Shown here: piece after piece, positions 24,465 through 32,120 of the stretch
Layout: each line of letters starts with the position of its first letter
How positions within the stretch are numbered: position 1 is the stretch's first letter
DNA from: Desulforhopalus sp. IMCC35007
GTDB taxonomy: Bacteria; Desulfobacterota; Desulfobulbia; Desulfobulbales; Desulfocapsaceae
DNA: 64,000 nucleotides
Reading direction: 5' to 3'
Assembly: GCF_005116575.1 (NCBI RefSeq)
Contig: NZ_SWCN01000003.1
Location: forward strand, 186,001-250,000
Notes under the pieces: model-generated
Seen by the model: the letters and a program-made list of their open reading frames with translations, nothing else
Told to the model about the DNA's origin: nothing
Databases searched by the model: none
Program-made: the position numbers and the translations under genes

Positions 24465-25085
24465 ATGAAACAAATAAAAAACAAAATTAGTGCCTTGGAC
24501 AAAGCGAAGCAGATTATCCGGCAGCAAGGGGGAGTTATCCGTACTACCCACGCAATTCAGGCGGGAATTCATCCGCGAACGCTCTATCAACTAAGAGATG
24601 ACGATCAGCTTGAGCAACTGTCTCGCGGCGTATATCGACTTACCGAACAGGCAGCGGTATCTGATCCCGATATGGTTATTGTTGCAACACGCATTCCCAA
24701 GGCTGTTAATTGCCTGGTATCAGCTCTATCTTTCCATGAAATGACGACCCAGATCCCTCATACTGTTTCTATTGCTCTCCAAAGAGGATCCGATACCCCC
24801 AGGCTAGAGTATCCACCGATTTCAATCCATCGATTTTCAAAGGAAGCTCTGCTAACAGGTATTACAGTGCATCAGATAGACAATGTTCCCGTCAGAATTT
24901 ACAGTCCTGAAAAAACCCTGGCAGATTGTTTTAAGTTCCGTAACAAAATAGGTATGGACGTAGTGCTCGAAGCACTCAAACTCTACAAAACCAGAAAAGA
25001 ATTCAAATCTGGTGAGATACTCAAATATGCAAGAATATGCCGTGTGGAAAAAATAATACGTCCCTACCTGGAGATGATTACATGA
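24465..25085 (+). CDS. AbiEi-family type IV antitoxin / transcriptional repressor
   Basis: The 206-residue protein has the AbiEi layout. An N-terminal winged-helix domain contains GGVIRTTHAIQAGIHPRTLY and QLEQLSRGVYRL. A C-terminal antitoxin domain contains VNCLVSALSFHEMTTQIPH and the conserved VRIYSPEKTLADCFKFRNKI. AbiEi counters the nucleotidyltransferase toxin AbiEii and represses the operon. The gene appears intact, with an 11-bp inverted-repeat operator upstream. Its stop overlaps the start of the toxin gene, which is frameshifted. It is the first cargo gene after traB. Confidence 0.9.
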   Translation: MKQIKNKISALDKAKQIIRQQGGVIRTTHAIQAGIHPRTLYQLRDDDQLEQLSRGVYRLTEQAAVSDPDMVIVATRIPKAVNCLVSALSFHEMTTQIPHTVSIALQRGSDTPRLEYPPISIHRFSKEALLTGITVHQIDNVPVRIYSPEKTLADCFKFRNKIGMDVVLEALKLYKTRKEFKSGEILKYARICRVEKIIRPYLEMIT

Positions 25086-25984
25086 ATTCTTCTGCCAATG
25101 TTGCTGCCTCAGTTCGACAACGCCTGCTCAACAGAGCCAGAAATGATAAGCGGCCGTTCTATGAATTGCTGCAATATTATGCAATGGAGCGTTTTTTGTA
25201 CCGGCTGTCAGAGTCCTTTTTTGCCAATCATTTCATTCTCAAAGGAGCGCTTTTACTGAGAGTCTGGGACTCTCCCGAGTTTCGTTCCACAATGGACATT
25301 GATATGTTGGGCAAGACAAGCAATAAGGCAGCAAAAATCTTAGACTTAATCCGCAACATTCTGGCCATGAAGGTAGATGATGATGGTTTGATCTTTGATT
25401 CTGACTCGTTGAATACAGAGCCAATTACAGAAGATGCTGATTATCAGGGGATCGGATCCGGTTCAGAGGTTCTCTGGATACAGCAAGAGTTGTCTTACAG
25501 CTTGACATCGGGTTCGGCGACGTCATCTATCCAGGACCTGAAGAAGCCTATCTGCCAACTATGCTGGAGTATCCAGCGCCGAAGCTGCTTTGTTACAGTC
25601 GAGAAAGTGCCATAGCCGAGAAATTTGAGGCGATGATCAAACTGGGTGTGCTGAACAGTAGGATGAAGGATTTCTTTGACATCTGGTTACTGTCCCGTCA
25701 ATTTGATTTCAACGGTGCGGACCTGGTTGAAGCGATTCGTCTAACTTTTGAGCGACGTAAGAATTCTATCCCCTCAACGAGGGGAGTCTTTTTCTGAATC
25801 ATTTATCAATGAAAAACAGGTACAATGGAAAGCGTTCCTGAGAAAATTGAAGCAGGTTCACGTGCCTTCCGATTTCAAGGAAATAGTCACACATCTGGAT
25901 GAATTCCTGACACCGATTGTTGGCATGCTCATAATCGACAGACCTTTCAGTCAAAACTGGGTAGCTCCTGGTCCCTGGACATAA
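25082..25984 (+). pseudogene. AbiEii-family nucleotidyltransferase toxin, two frameshifts
   Basis: Three overlapping frames together give one AbiEii/AbiGii toxin. The N-terminal part (from MNSSANVAAS at 25082) holds the nucleotidyltransferase segment FILKGALLLRVWDSPEFRST and MDIDMLG. Near 25451-25458 one base is missing; restoring it joins DYQGI to an RIRFRGSLDTARVVLQLDIG continuation. The next frame carries ESAIAEKFEAMIKLG and MKDFFDIWLL. A second indel lies in the T-run at 25789-25793, one T too many, after which the frame runs to WVAPGPWT and its stop at 25984. The toxin is probably inactive while its antitoxin is intact. Confidence 0.85.
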
Positions 25985-26494
25985 TCTAACCTTTTTTGAT
26001 GGCCAGACGAAATGGCTTATCAGGAAGCTCAGCCAGGCCCTCTCACGACTGAGGTAAAGGTGTTCAGTCTATATACGTAATAGATCCTGTTTTATGAGAG
26101 ACTCTTGAGCATCAACAAAAAAAAAATTATCTGGAAAAACTTTCATCGAACGACAGACAATTTGTATCCATATTTTTCAAAAAGTTAGCGACCTTTGATA
26201 TGTCTGCAAACAATCGGGGCATGTTGCCTTTTCTCCCTGCATTCTTCCACTTTTTCGTTCTTATCACTGTATAACCTTGCTTCAGTATAAGATATTCTGA
26301 TGGGTTCTCCTTAAATCATAGATATTTCCTATTTCCTGAGGTAAAATGACGCTTCAAAAAGGACGTCTTTCGCATGAATCGCCAGAGTTTGAGGTTGAGT
26401 TGTAGAAACACTTATCTGACATCAAACTCCTCATAGCCTAAAAAGCCTCCGTCAATGATGTCGCCATGCAATTATTAATTGTTGGAGACGAACA
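25985..26494. other. intergenic region without recognisable gene
   Basis: This 510-base AT-rich stretch lies between the broken toxin gene and the TauE/SafE gene. Both strands hold only short frames without recognisable similarity, possibly worn-down remnants. It includes one copy (26065-26081) of a 17-base sequence that recurs at 57563-57579. A promoter for the TauE gene should lie at its right end but no clear -35/-10 pair was identified. Confidence 0.5.
26065..26081 (+). repeat. 17-bp sequence repeated at 57563-57579 (copy 1)
   Basis: CAGTCTATATACGTAAT occurs here and again at 57563-57579 in the same orientation. Both copies lie in intergenic DNA beside accessory genes: the AbiE remnant here, the HNH nuclease and the TerY-P triad there. 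Function is unknown and chance is not excluded. Confidence 0.5.
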
Positions 26495-27271
26495 ATGGAA
26501 ATTTATATTCTTTTTGGAATCCTAGGGTCGATCACCGGTTTCTTGTCAGGATTGCTTGGAATAGGCGGGGGGATTGTCATGGCTCCGCTGCTGATTTATG
26601 CTCCTCCAGTTTTTGGCATTGAAACCCTTACGATGCAATCAATAGCAGGACTGACCATTGTCCAGGGTTTAATCGGATGCCTGGCCGGCTCCTTTATTCA
26701 TAATAAATTACATTTTGTTTCAAATGAATTGTCTCTGTGCATGGGGAGCGCCATTTTCATAACCGCAGCAGTTGGAGGGATCTGTTCCAAATTTGTATCG
26801 AACAGCATACTGCTCTTCATCTTTGCCTGTTTAGCTTTTGCGGCTGCTAGTCTTATGCTATTACCTGTTGCGCAAGATAGCGAAAAACCAGATGTGACAG
26901 CTATAAAATTCAATCAATTTCGTGCGTTAACTGCTGCATCCGGTGTTGGCTTGCTTGGTGGGCTTGTTGGCCAAGGCGGGTCATTTATCCTTATTCCCCT
27001 CATGACTTCCTACGTGCAAATCCCGACAAGAATTGCAATAGGCAGTAACCTTGCCATTGTTCTGATATCTTCGGTTGCGGGTTTTCTAGGTAAGGCGCTT
27101 ACAGGTCAGATTGAGTGGTTATTGACCGTCCCGATTATAATGACAGCCATTCCTGCAGCCTATTTGGGTGGACTGGTTAGCCGACGAGTATCTGTTTCTA
27201 ACCTAAGGCGACTATTGGCAATTTTAATAGGATTGGCTGCAGTTCGCATCTGGATTACTGTCATCATTTGA
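26495..27271 (+). CDS. TauE/SafE family sulfite/sulfonate-type exporter
   Basis: The 258-residue membrane protein has about eight helices in two homologous halves. Each half starts with the family's Gly-rich segment: GFLSGLLGIGGGIVMAPLL near residue 15 and GLLGGLVGQGGSFILIPLM near residue 150. TauE/SafE proteins export small sulfur anions such as sulfite or sulfoacetate; the substrate here is not known. The start follows GGAGACGAACA. It lies convergent to the redox operon at 27447-31622. Sharing a neighbourhood with rhodanese and thioredoxin-like genes suggests sulfur handling. Confidence 0.88.
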   Translation: MEIYILFGILGSITGFLSGLLGIGGGIVMAPLLIYAPPVFGIETLTMQSIAGLTIVQGLIGCLAGSFIHNKLHFVSNELSLCMGSAIFITAAVGGICSKFVSNSILLFIFACLAFAAASLMLLPVAQDSEKPDVTAIKFNQFRALTAASGVGLLGGLVGQGGSFILIPLMTSYVQIPTRIAIGSNLAIVLISSVAGFLGKALTGQIEWLLTVPIIMTAIPAAYLGGLVSRRVSVSNLRRLLAILIGLAAVRIWITVII

Positions 27272-27446
27272 AAAAACTGGCAGGAACCAAATCCTCAACC
27301 ACCATTTTGTAAGAATGTGATCTGTGAAATAAGGAACCGGTTGAATATTGCGGGAATAGCAAATAATCCGGCAAGGGAGCACTCCCCTACTCTAGGGTAG
27401 TCCCCATTTTCGTCTCCATCACTCTACATTTCAAAACGCTTATCGC

Positions 27447-28172
27447 TTATGCGTCTTCAACCGCTTGTTTCCCCCGTACAATTTTCAGAAGCTTGGGAAT
27501 GAAAAACGAAAAGATAAAAAGGCTAAGGGAGAAAAAGACCTGCCAGCTTAATAGTTCTTCCCATCGGCCACGGACCCAGATATTTTTTACCGTCCCCACA
27601 AAAAAAGTAAAAATAAAGGTACCTACAGTAATCCCTAATGCAGTTCCCCAAAAGTAATCGGTAAAACGTACCTTGGTGAGTCCCATGCCGAAATTCATAG
27701 CAGTGAAAGGGAAATAAATCAAACGCAAATAAAGAACGGTGGCAAAGCCGTTGCGCTCAATTGCGTCATTGTAGCGCCCTAACCTGTCTCCAGCAAGGGA
27801 AGTAGTTATATCTCGTCCCAGGTAACGTCCAATGAAAAAAGCTATACTGGCGCCGATCATGGCTCCCAGCCAGACATATAAGAATCCCCAGTAAGGACCA
27901 AACAAGGCCGCGCCCATGGCTGTCAAGAGTGTCCCAGGAAGAAAAACACAGACTCCAGCGACATAAATAAGCACGAACATCAAGGGAGCCCATAACCCCA
28001 TAGATTCAAGAAACAGTCCGAGTTGTTGCGCGGTAAGGTACTGTCTGGCAGGGGAAAAACGGACCAGATAAATCGCAGTTGCTATAAACATGACCAAGAG
28101 AGCCATCTTCACCAGTGCGTAACTTTTCTTGGTAGTTTCGTGATTGATAACTTCCTGTCGATGTTTCTCCAT
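27447..28172 (-). CDS. TVP38/TMEM64 (VTT-domain, DedA-like) membrane protein
   Basis: This 241-residue protein has six or so membrane helices. It carries the VTT/SNARE-associated domain signature: FLPGTLLTAMGAALFGPYWG, LGAMIGASIAFFIGRYLGRD and LRLIYFPFTAMNFGMGLTKV. Members of this family act in membrane lipid or small-ion movement, and in bacteria are often beside oxidoreductase or metal-resistance genes; the exact role is unknown. It is the last gene of the minus-strand cluster led by the ArsR regulator, 125 bases after the second small thioredoxin-like selenoprotein gene. Confidence 0.88.
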   Translation of the reverse strand: MEKHRQEVINHETTKKSYALVKMALLVMFIATAIYLVRFSPARQYLTAQQLGLFLESMGLWAPLMFVLIYVAGVCVFLPGTLLTAMGAALFGPYWGFLYVWLGAMIGASIAFFIGRYLGRDITTSLAGDRLGRYNDAIERNGFATVLYLRLIYFPFTAMNFGMGLTKVRFTDYFWGTALGITVGTFIFTFFVGTVKNIWVRGRWEELLSWQVFFSLSLFIFSFFIPKLLKIVRGKQAVEDA

Positions 28173-28297
28173 GATTCAGCTCGACCAATACAGCTTTATA
28201 TTGTTTTCCTAATTTTTGACACAGAGAGAGTTTTTCCCTACCTGTTCATTGCTAATACCTTGCCACTATCAATTTTCAAGATTATCACCCAATGTTT

Positions 28298-28561
28298 CTA
28301 CGCCAATTGACAGCGGATTGTAGAATTGAGAGTTTCTTCGCTTATAGGTCGCCCTTGCACAATAATTTTATCGGCCAACATCAAGGCTGGAGCAGTGGGT
28401 TGACGGGTTGCCTGGTATTCAGCTGATTGGTAAGTATCTCTAGTGTTGGAGATCAATTCGATCTCCAGATTGTACTTATCTCCCAAGCCCGGAAGCATGT
28501 TCATATAGCTTTCTCAGGTTTTGCCTTTGGGGTCGTTGAGAAATACGCGTAGCTTTTTCAT
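28298..28561 (-). CDS. thioredoxin-like selenoprotein, paralogue 2 (Sec at codon 16)
   Basis: Reading starts at an ATG at 28561 with TTGGAG upstream. Fifteen codons encode MKKLRVFLNDPKGKT, codon 16 is TGA (28516-28514), and the frame continues ESYMNMLPGLGDKYN to a stop, giving 87 residues. The protein aligns along its length with the gene directly upstream, which has TGA at the same codon. A hairpin (CTTCC with GGGAG, loop GGGCTT) begins 19 bases after the TGA (28480-28495). It fits the bacterial SECIS pattern as I remember it. TAPALML resembles a thioredoxin cis-Pro segment. Selenocysteine would be the redox residue. If TGA were a true stop, only the 68-residue part from 28504 would remain. 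Confidence 0.82.
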
Positions 28562-28581
28562 TTTTGCTCCAAGAGGACGAA

Positions 28582-28896
28582 TCAAGATTTTTTTAGGAGA
28601 CGGTCCAGTAATCCTTTTTTCTGGGGTTCAGGCAGACCAAGTTGGCGGCAAATACACGCCTCCAATGTGTGATCGGACACATCAGTACCTTCTACGACAA
28701 TCTCATCGCCGACCATAACCGCTGGTGCCACCGGCAGATCAAGCGCGAAATATTCGTCGGTCTCATATTCAGAATTAGGTTTTGCGGTGATATCAATTTC
28801 AACTGGATATTTATCGCCCAACCTGGGCATTATCTGTTTGAAATGTTTTCAGGGCTTACCGTTCGGTTCATTTAAAAAAAATCGGACTTTGAGCAT
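28582..28896 (-). CDS. thioredoxin-like selenoprotein, paralogue 1 (Sec at codon 16)
   Basis: The ATG at 28896 has AAGGAG upstream. The frame encodes MLKVRFFLNEPNGKP, then TGA at codon 16 (28851-28849), then KHFKQIMPRLGDKYPVEIDI through to a stop, 104 residues in total. A perfect 5-bp hairpin (GCCCA with TGGGC, loop GGT) begins 21 bases after the TGA (28816-28828). That spacing and a G at the start of the loop fit the bacterial SECIS rule. PVAPAVMV resembles the cis-Pro segment of thioredoxin folds, and a CIC pair lies near the C-terminus. The gene is a tandem paralogue of the next one. Partner and substrate are unknown; selenium-based thiol or persulfide chemistry is inferred. Confidence 0.85.
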
Positions 28897-28996
28897 TATC
28901 TTCTCCTTGTTGAAGTCATTAAAAATAATCTTATTAAGATAGTCGACTGGTTCTTCGTCAGATACAAAATACAGACAACTCGTTTGGGTTCATCAA

Positions 28997-30748
28997 CTAT
29001 TTACTAGGAGCTGCGATATCATGCATCCGTATAAGAAACTTATCAGGCGGCAGATAATCCACGAGCCGGAGGTCAGTACGTTCCTTGCCATCGCCATCAA
29101 GAAAAACAATAGTTGGCACCCCTTTCACACCATATCTTTTCAACAGTTCTTCGTGGTAAGCATTGCCACCTTTGGTTACATCGACCTTGACCATTGTAAA
29201 GTCCTTTTCTGCTAGACGGACTACGTCGGGCTGATGGAAAGTCACCTCTTCAAGTTCCCGGCATGGCGTGCACCATGTGGCGTAGAAATCAATGATGACC
29301 GGTTTCTTTTTGTTTTGTGCTTCCTTCAGGGTTTCTTCAACATACGGCTTCCATGTAACCCCAGGGCCTCGCATGGCCATGGTTGAAACAAGAAAAGTTG
29401 CTAAAACCAATCCGGTAATACCTATTCCACTTTTAAGCATTGGAAAAGCACGGAAGCTGGCCTGACTTTTATCAATCCAGCCGAGATGTAGACCTGCAGC
29501 CCCAGCAACAAGGGCTAGCAGAATTGTTCCTCCTTGGCCTGGAAGAATTGGCCTTATGAAATGAGCGGCCATTCCGATCAGGACCCATCCCATCAGCTTT
29601 CTCACCCAAATCATCCAACCACCAGACCGAGGGAGTTTTTCCAATTGCCCCGAAAACATTGCAAGAACAAATAGCGGTAGACCGAGTCCCAAACTGAGGG
29701 TAAAAAAGACAATGAACCCTAGCCATGGACTGCCCATACCCGCAACCCAGGTGAGCAACCCGAGAACAAATGGGCCGATACAAGGGGCTGCTACCACTCC
29801 AAGGGTCGCACCCATAAAGAGAGTTCCCAAATATCCGGTATAGGATTTTGCCGCAGCTTGAGTGAGGCCGCTTGGAAGACGCATTTCCCATAATCCAAAA
29901 AGACTTGTTGCAAAAAAGACAAGGACACCGGCAACGACCAGAAGAACAATGGGATTTTGGAGCATCGCGCCCATGAGACCGCCTGTCAAGGATGCAACTA
30001 CGCCAAGCAATGAGTTGGTGAGAGCCAGGCCCAGCATGTAGCATAGCCCATGCACCACAAGCCTTCCACGTCCTCCACCTCCCTTGGCGACCTGACCACC
30101 GAAGTAGGAAACAGTAATGGGTATCATTGGATATACACACGGAGTCAGGTTTAAGGCCATTCCCCCTGTAAAAATACCAAGGAGAGTCCAGATCATTGCC
30201 CAACCATAGAGAGGTCCCGGTGCTTTAGACTCCTCGGTAGTTTGTGCAAGTCCGGCCGGAGCACTTGCAACAGGCAAACCTCTGCCTTGCCATTCAGGGA
30301 ATCCATATGGGTCACGATAGATGTTTTTGTAACCAAGTTTCACGGCCACCCGGGCCGCCGAGTCACTGCGGACTCAAGTGAGTCCTGCTCAGTAGAAGAC
30401 AAGGGTTCGATTCTTATCTGGTCCAAGGAAGTTCTCAAGTGCCGATGCCTTACGCCATCTTGCCCAGGCTGTCGGTTCCATGGAGAAATTTACAGCACCC
30501 TTAAGATGTCCTGTCCTGTATTCCCATTCCTGACGGGTATCGATTAAAACTAAGTTGCTTGTGTCATTTTGATAACGCTTGGCAAGATCATCGGTGGTAA
30601 TGATTTGGTATCCTCCGTTTTTTCCTTCAGCGAGGACATCATCCCAGGTAACCTGTTTTGGAGTAACAGCACGATTAGTAAACCAGAGGGCTCCAACTGT
30701 AACCAGTACAGCGATCAGGGCCACGACTGTCGTTTTTATGTTTTGCAT
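28997..30748 (-). CDS. rhodanese-DsbD-thioredoxin fusion selenoprotein with two Sec codons
   Basis: Two open segments join through two in-frame TGA codons into one 583-residue protein. A membrane anchor (residues 5-22) leads to a rhodanese domain whose active-site loop reads LVFY-Sec-AGLT-Sec-VRSD. The TGAs are codon 120 (30391-30389) and codon 125 (30376-30374). The first is at the rhodanese catalytic cysteine position. A DsbD-beta membrane domain follows, with its Cys pair in NLTPCVYP and VAAPCIGP. A C-terminal thioredoxin domain has WCTPC. Hairpins lie at 30370-30385 and 30343-30357; the latter is correctly spaced for the second TGA. A rhodanese in place of DsbD-alpha suggests electron delivery to sulfur or selenium transfer. 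The start at 30748 has AAGG upstream. Confidence 0.85.
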
Positions 30749-30784
30749 AACAGGACCTTTTTTGAGTGAGTGATTCACTAATCT

Positions 30785-31234
30785 TTAAAGCTTTTGTTCA
30801 CGATTAAGTTTTGATAGAAGAAAAGTGGCACCTCGTAATGACAGTCCAATTTTTTTTGCAAGTTCCTCTGGACTGAGAGGGCCATGTTTGGTGTTCAATG
30901 AGAGTATCTCGTCTTCCAGTTCTTCAAACCAGTCTTCAAACAACACGAGAAGATCGGGGTCGGTTATCGCCATAAGTTGTTTTGATTGTGCAACTTTGTC
31001 CACTAAACTCTGGCACATTTGTGTTGGGTCGACACCTTCGCCCATACATTCGGCCAGTCAAAGATGAACCATGCTCGAGACCTTATCTCGTCCAGTGTCG
31101 CCGATAATATCCATGATAAATTGGGCTCGTTCTTCATCTCCGAGAAGCGGCATGAGATGTTTCAAGGCAACCGCTGTCTGGGATGCCGCCTCTTCAGGAT
31201 CCATGTTGCTGGTTATTTTTAAAATTTCATTCAT
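30785..31234 (-). CDS. unknown helical selenoprotein (Sec at codon 59)
   Basis: The frame starts at an ATG at 31234 (MNEILKITSNMDPEEAASQT), runs through a TGA at codon 59 (31060-31058) and ends at 30785, giving 149 residues. The region around the TGA reads SMVHL-Sec-LAECMGEG, so selenocysteine and a cysteine four residues later could form a redox pair. A bulged hairpin at 31026-31043 puts its loop 21 bases after the TGA with G in second place, as expected for a bacterial SECIS. The protein looks mostly helical and ends in a winged-helix-like LSPEELAKKIGLSLRGATFL. I do not recognise the family. It lies between the ArsR gene and the rhodanese-DsbD gene. Confidence 0.75.
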
Positions 31235-31262
31235 GATAAATTGAGCACCTCCAGCAGGTATT

Positions 31263-31622
31263 TTAAAAGGTTGTTCGGGTAGCCAGCAGATCTCTGGCCA
31301 CCGTATTCAACGCCTTGATTGCCTCAAGAATACGAAAATCAGACAGTTCATAATAGATGAAGGGACCGCTACGTGTAGTCGTCACCAGTAGGGATCGTTT
31401 GAGTTCCTTCAGATGGTGGGAGACGAGCGGTTGAGAGAGGCGAAGCTCTTCGACAATACTACCCACCGCTTTTTTCCCCTGGCTGATACACAGGAGGATT
31501 CGCAGGCGGTTTTCATCCGACAGGCTCTTGGCGAGAAAGGCAACTGTTTGAAATTCCTCCCCGTGCAATGTGGATGTATCCTGATCTGTTTCTGATGTGT
31601 AATCTTTCATGTCCTCATCCAT
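31263..31622 (-). CDS. ArsR-family transcriptional regulator
   Basis: The 119-residue protein is an ArsR/SmtB winged-helix repressor: FLAKSLSDENRLRILLCISQ, then GSIVEELRLSQPLVSHHLKE and a wing with SGPFIYYELSD. The start at 31622 has AGGAG nine bases upstream; a longer frame begins at 31661. It heads the minus-strand cluster of redox and selenoprotein genes and is the obvious candidate to regulate it. One Cys (LLCIS) lies where persulfide-sensing relatives such as BigR/SqrR have their first cysteine, as I recall. Their second cysteine is absent, and no classical arsenic CVC motif is seen. The inducer is therefore unclear. Confidence 0.9.
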   Translation of the reverse strand: MDEDMKDYTSETDQDTSTLHGEEFQTVAFLAKSLSDENRLRILLCISQGKKAVGSIVEELRLSQPLVSHHLKELKRSLLVTTTRSGPFIYYELSDFRILEAIKALNTVARDLLATRTTF

Positions 31623-32120
31623 TATGAGATCTCCTGTCATATTCCCTATGGATCTGGCCAATGGGATCCAGAATAATCGTATCAGTGATTATTTATATGC
31701 TAATGTATAGAGCAAGAATTTTGAGATGTCAACAAAGTTAGATATTTTGATGAACAAAATTTATTTGGCTGGAACAACTTGGATAAGTTGGAAATATAAC
31801 TGAGGTGGCTAAATTTGTGTGAACTGTATTCCGGTAAGAAAATGTATCCCTTCGCAAGTTTCAGTTGGAAAGGACATCTCGTGGAAGAAACTTCCTGGCC
31901 AGCTTATACGAGATCATGCCAAAAAATACACAGATGGAGCAATCTGGCTCTTTTAAATTCAATATTATTTCCGGAATAATATCTAAAAATAGAGCAGTTG
32001 AAATTATTGATTTTTCCAGATTATGTTTGCTGGTCACTTTAGAGCGAGTGTCAGGCAGCGTGCAAGATAGTAATCATCCAAGGTTTCTTGAATCTAGTAG
32101 CCAAACTCCAGCTGGACCAT
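31623..32120. promoter_or_regulatory. promoter region of the ArsR-led operon
   Basis: This 498-base AT-rich stretch should contain the promoter for the minus-strand operon. TATAT-N6-GTATA at about 31695-31710 is an imperfect dyad of the kind ArsR proteins bind. ATATTAT (31962-31968) and ATAATAT (31976-31982) form a 7-bp inverted repeat around TTCCGGA. No convincing gene was found; the longest plus-strand frame has no recognisable similarity. Confidence 0.4.

Noticed and set aside
25082-25984. Broken AbiEii frames considered as selenocysteine or programmed frameshift
   Set aside because: The breaks are single-base indels at two unrelated places, not in-frame TGA codons, and no slippery sequence or hairpin supports programmed shifting.
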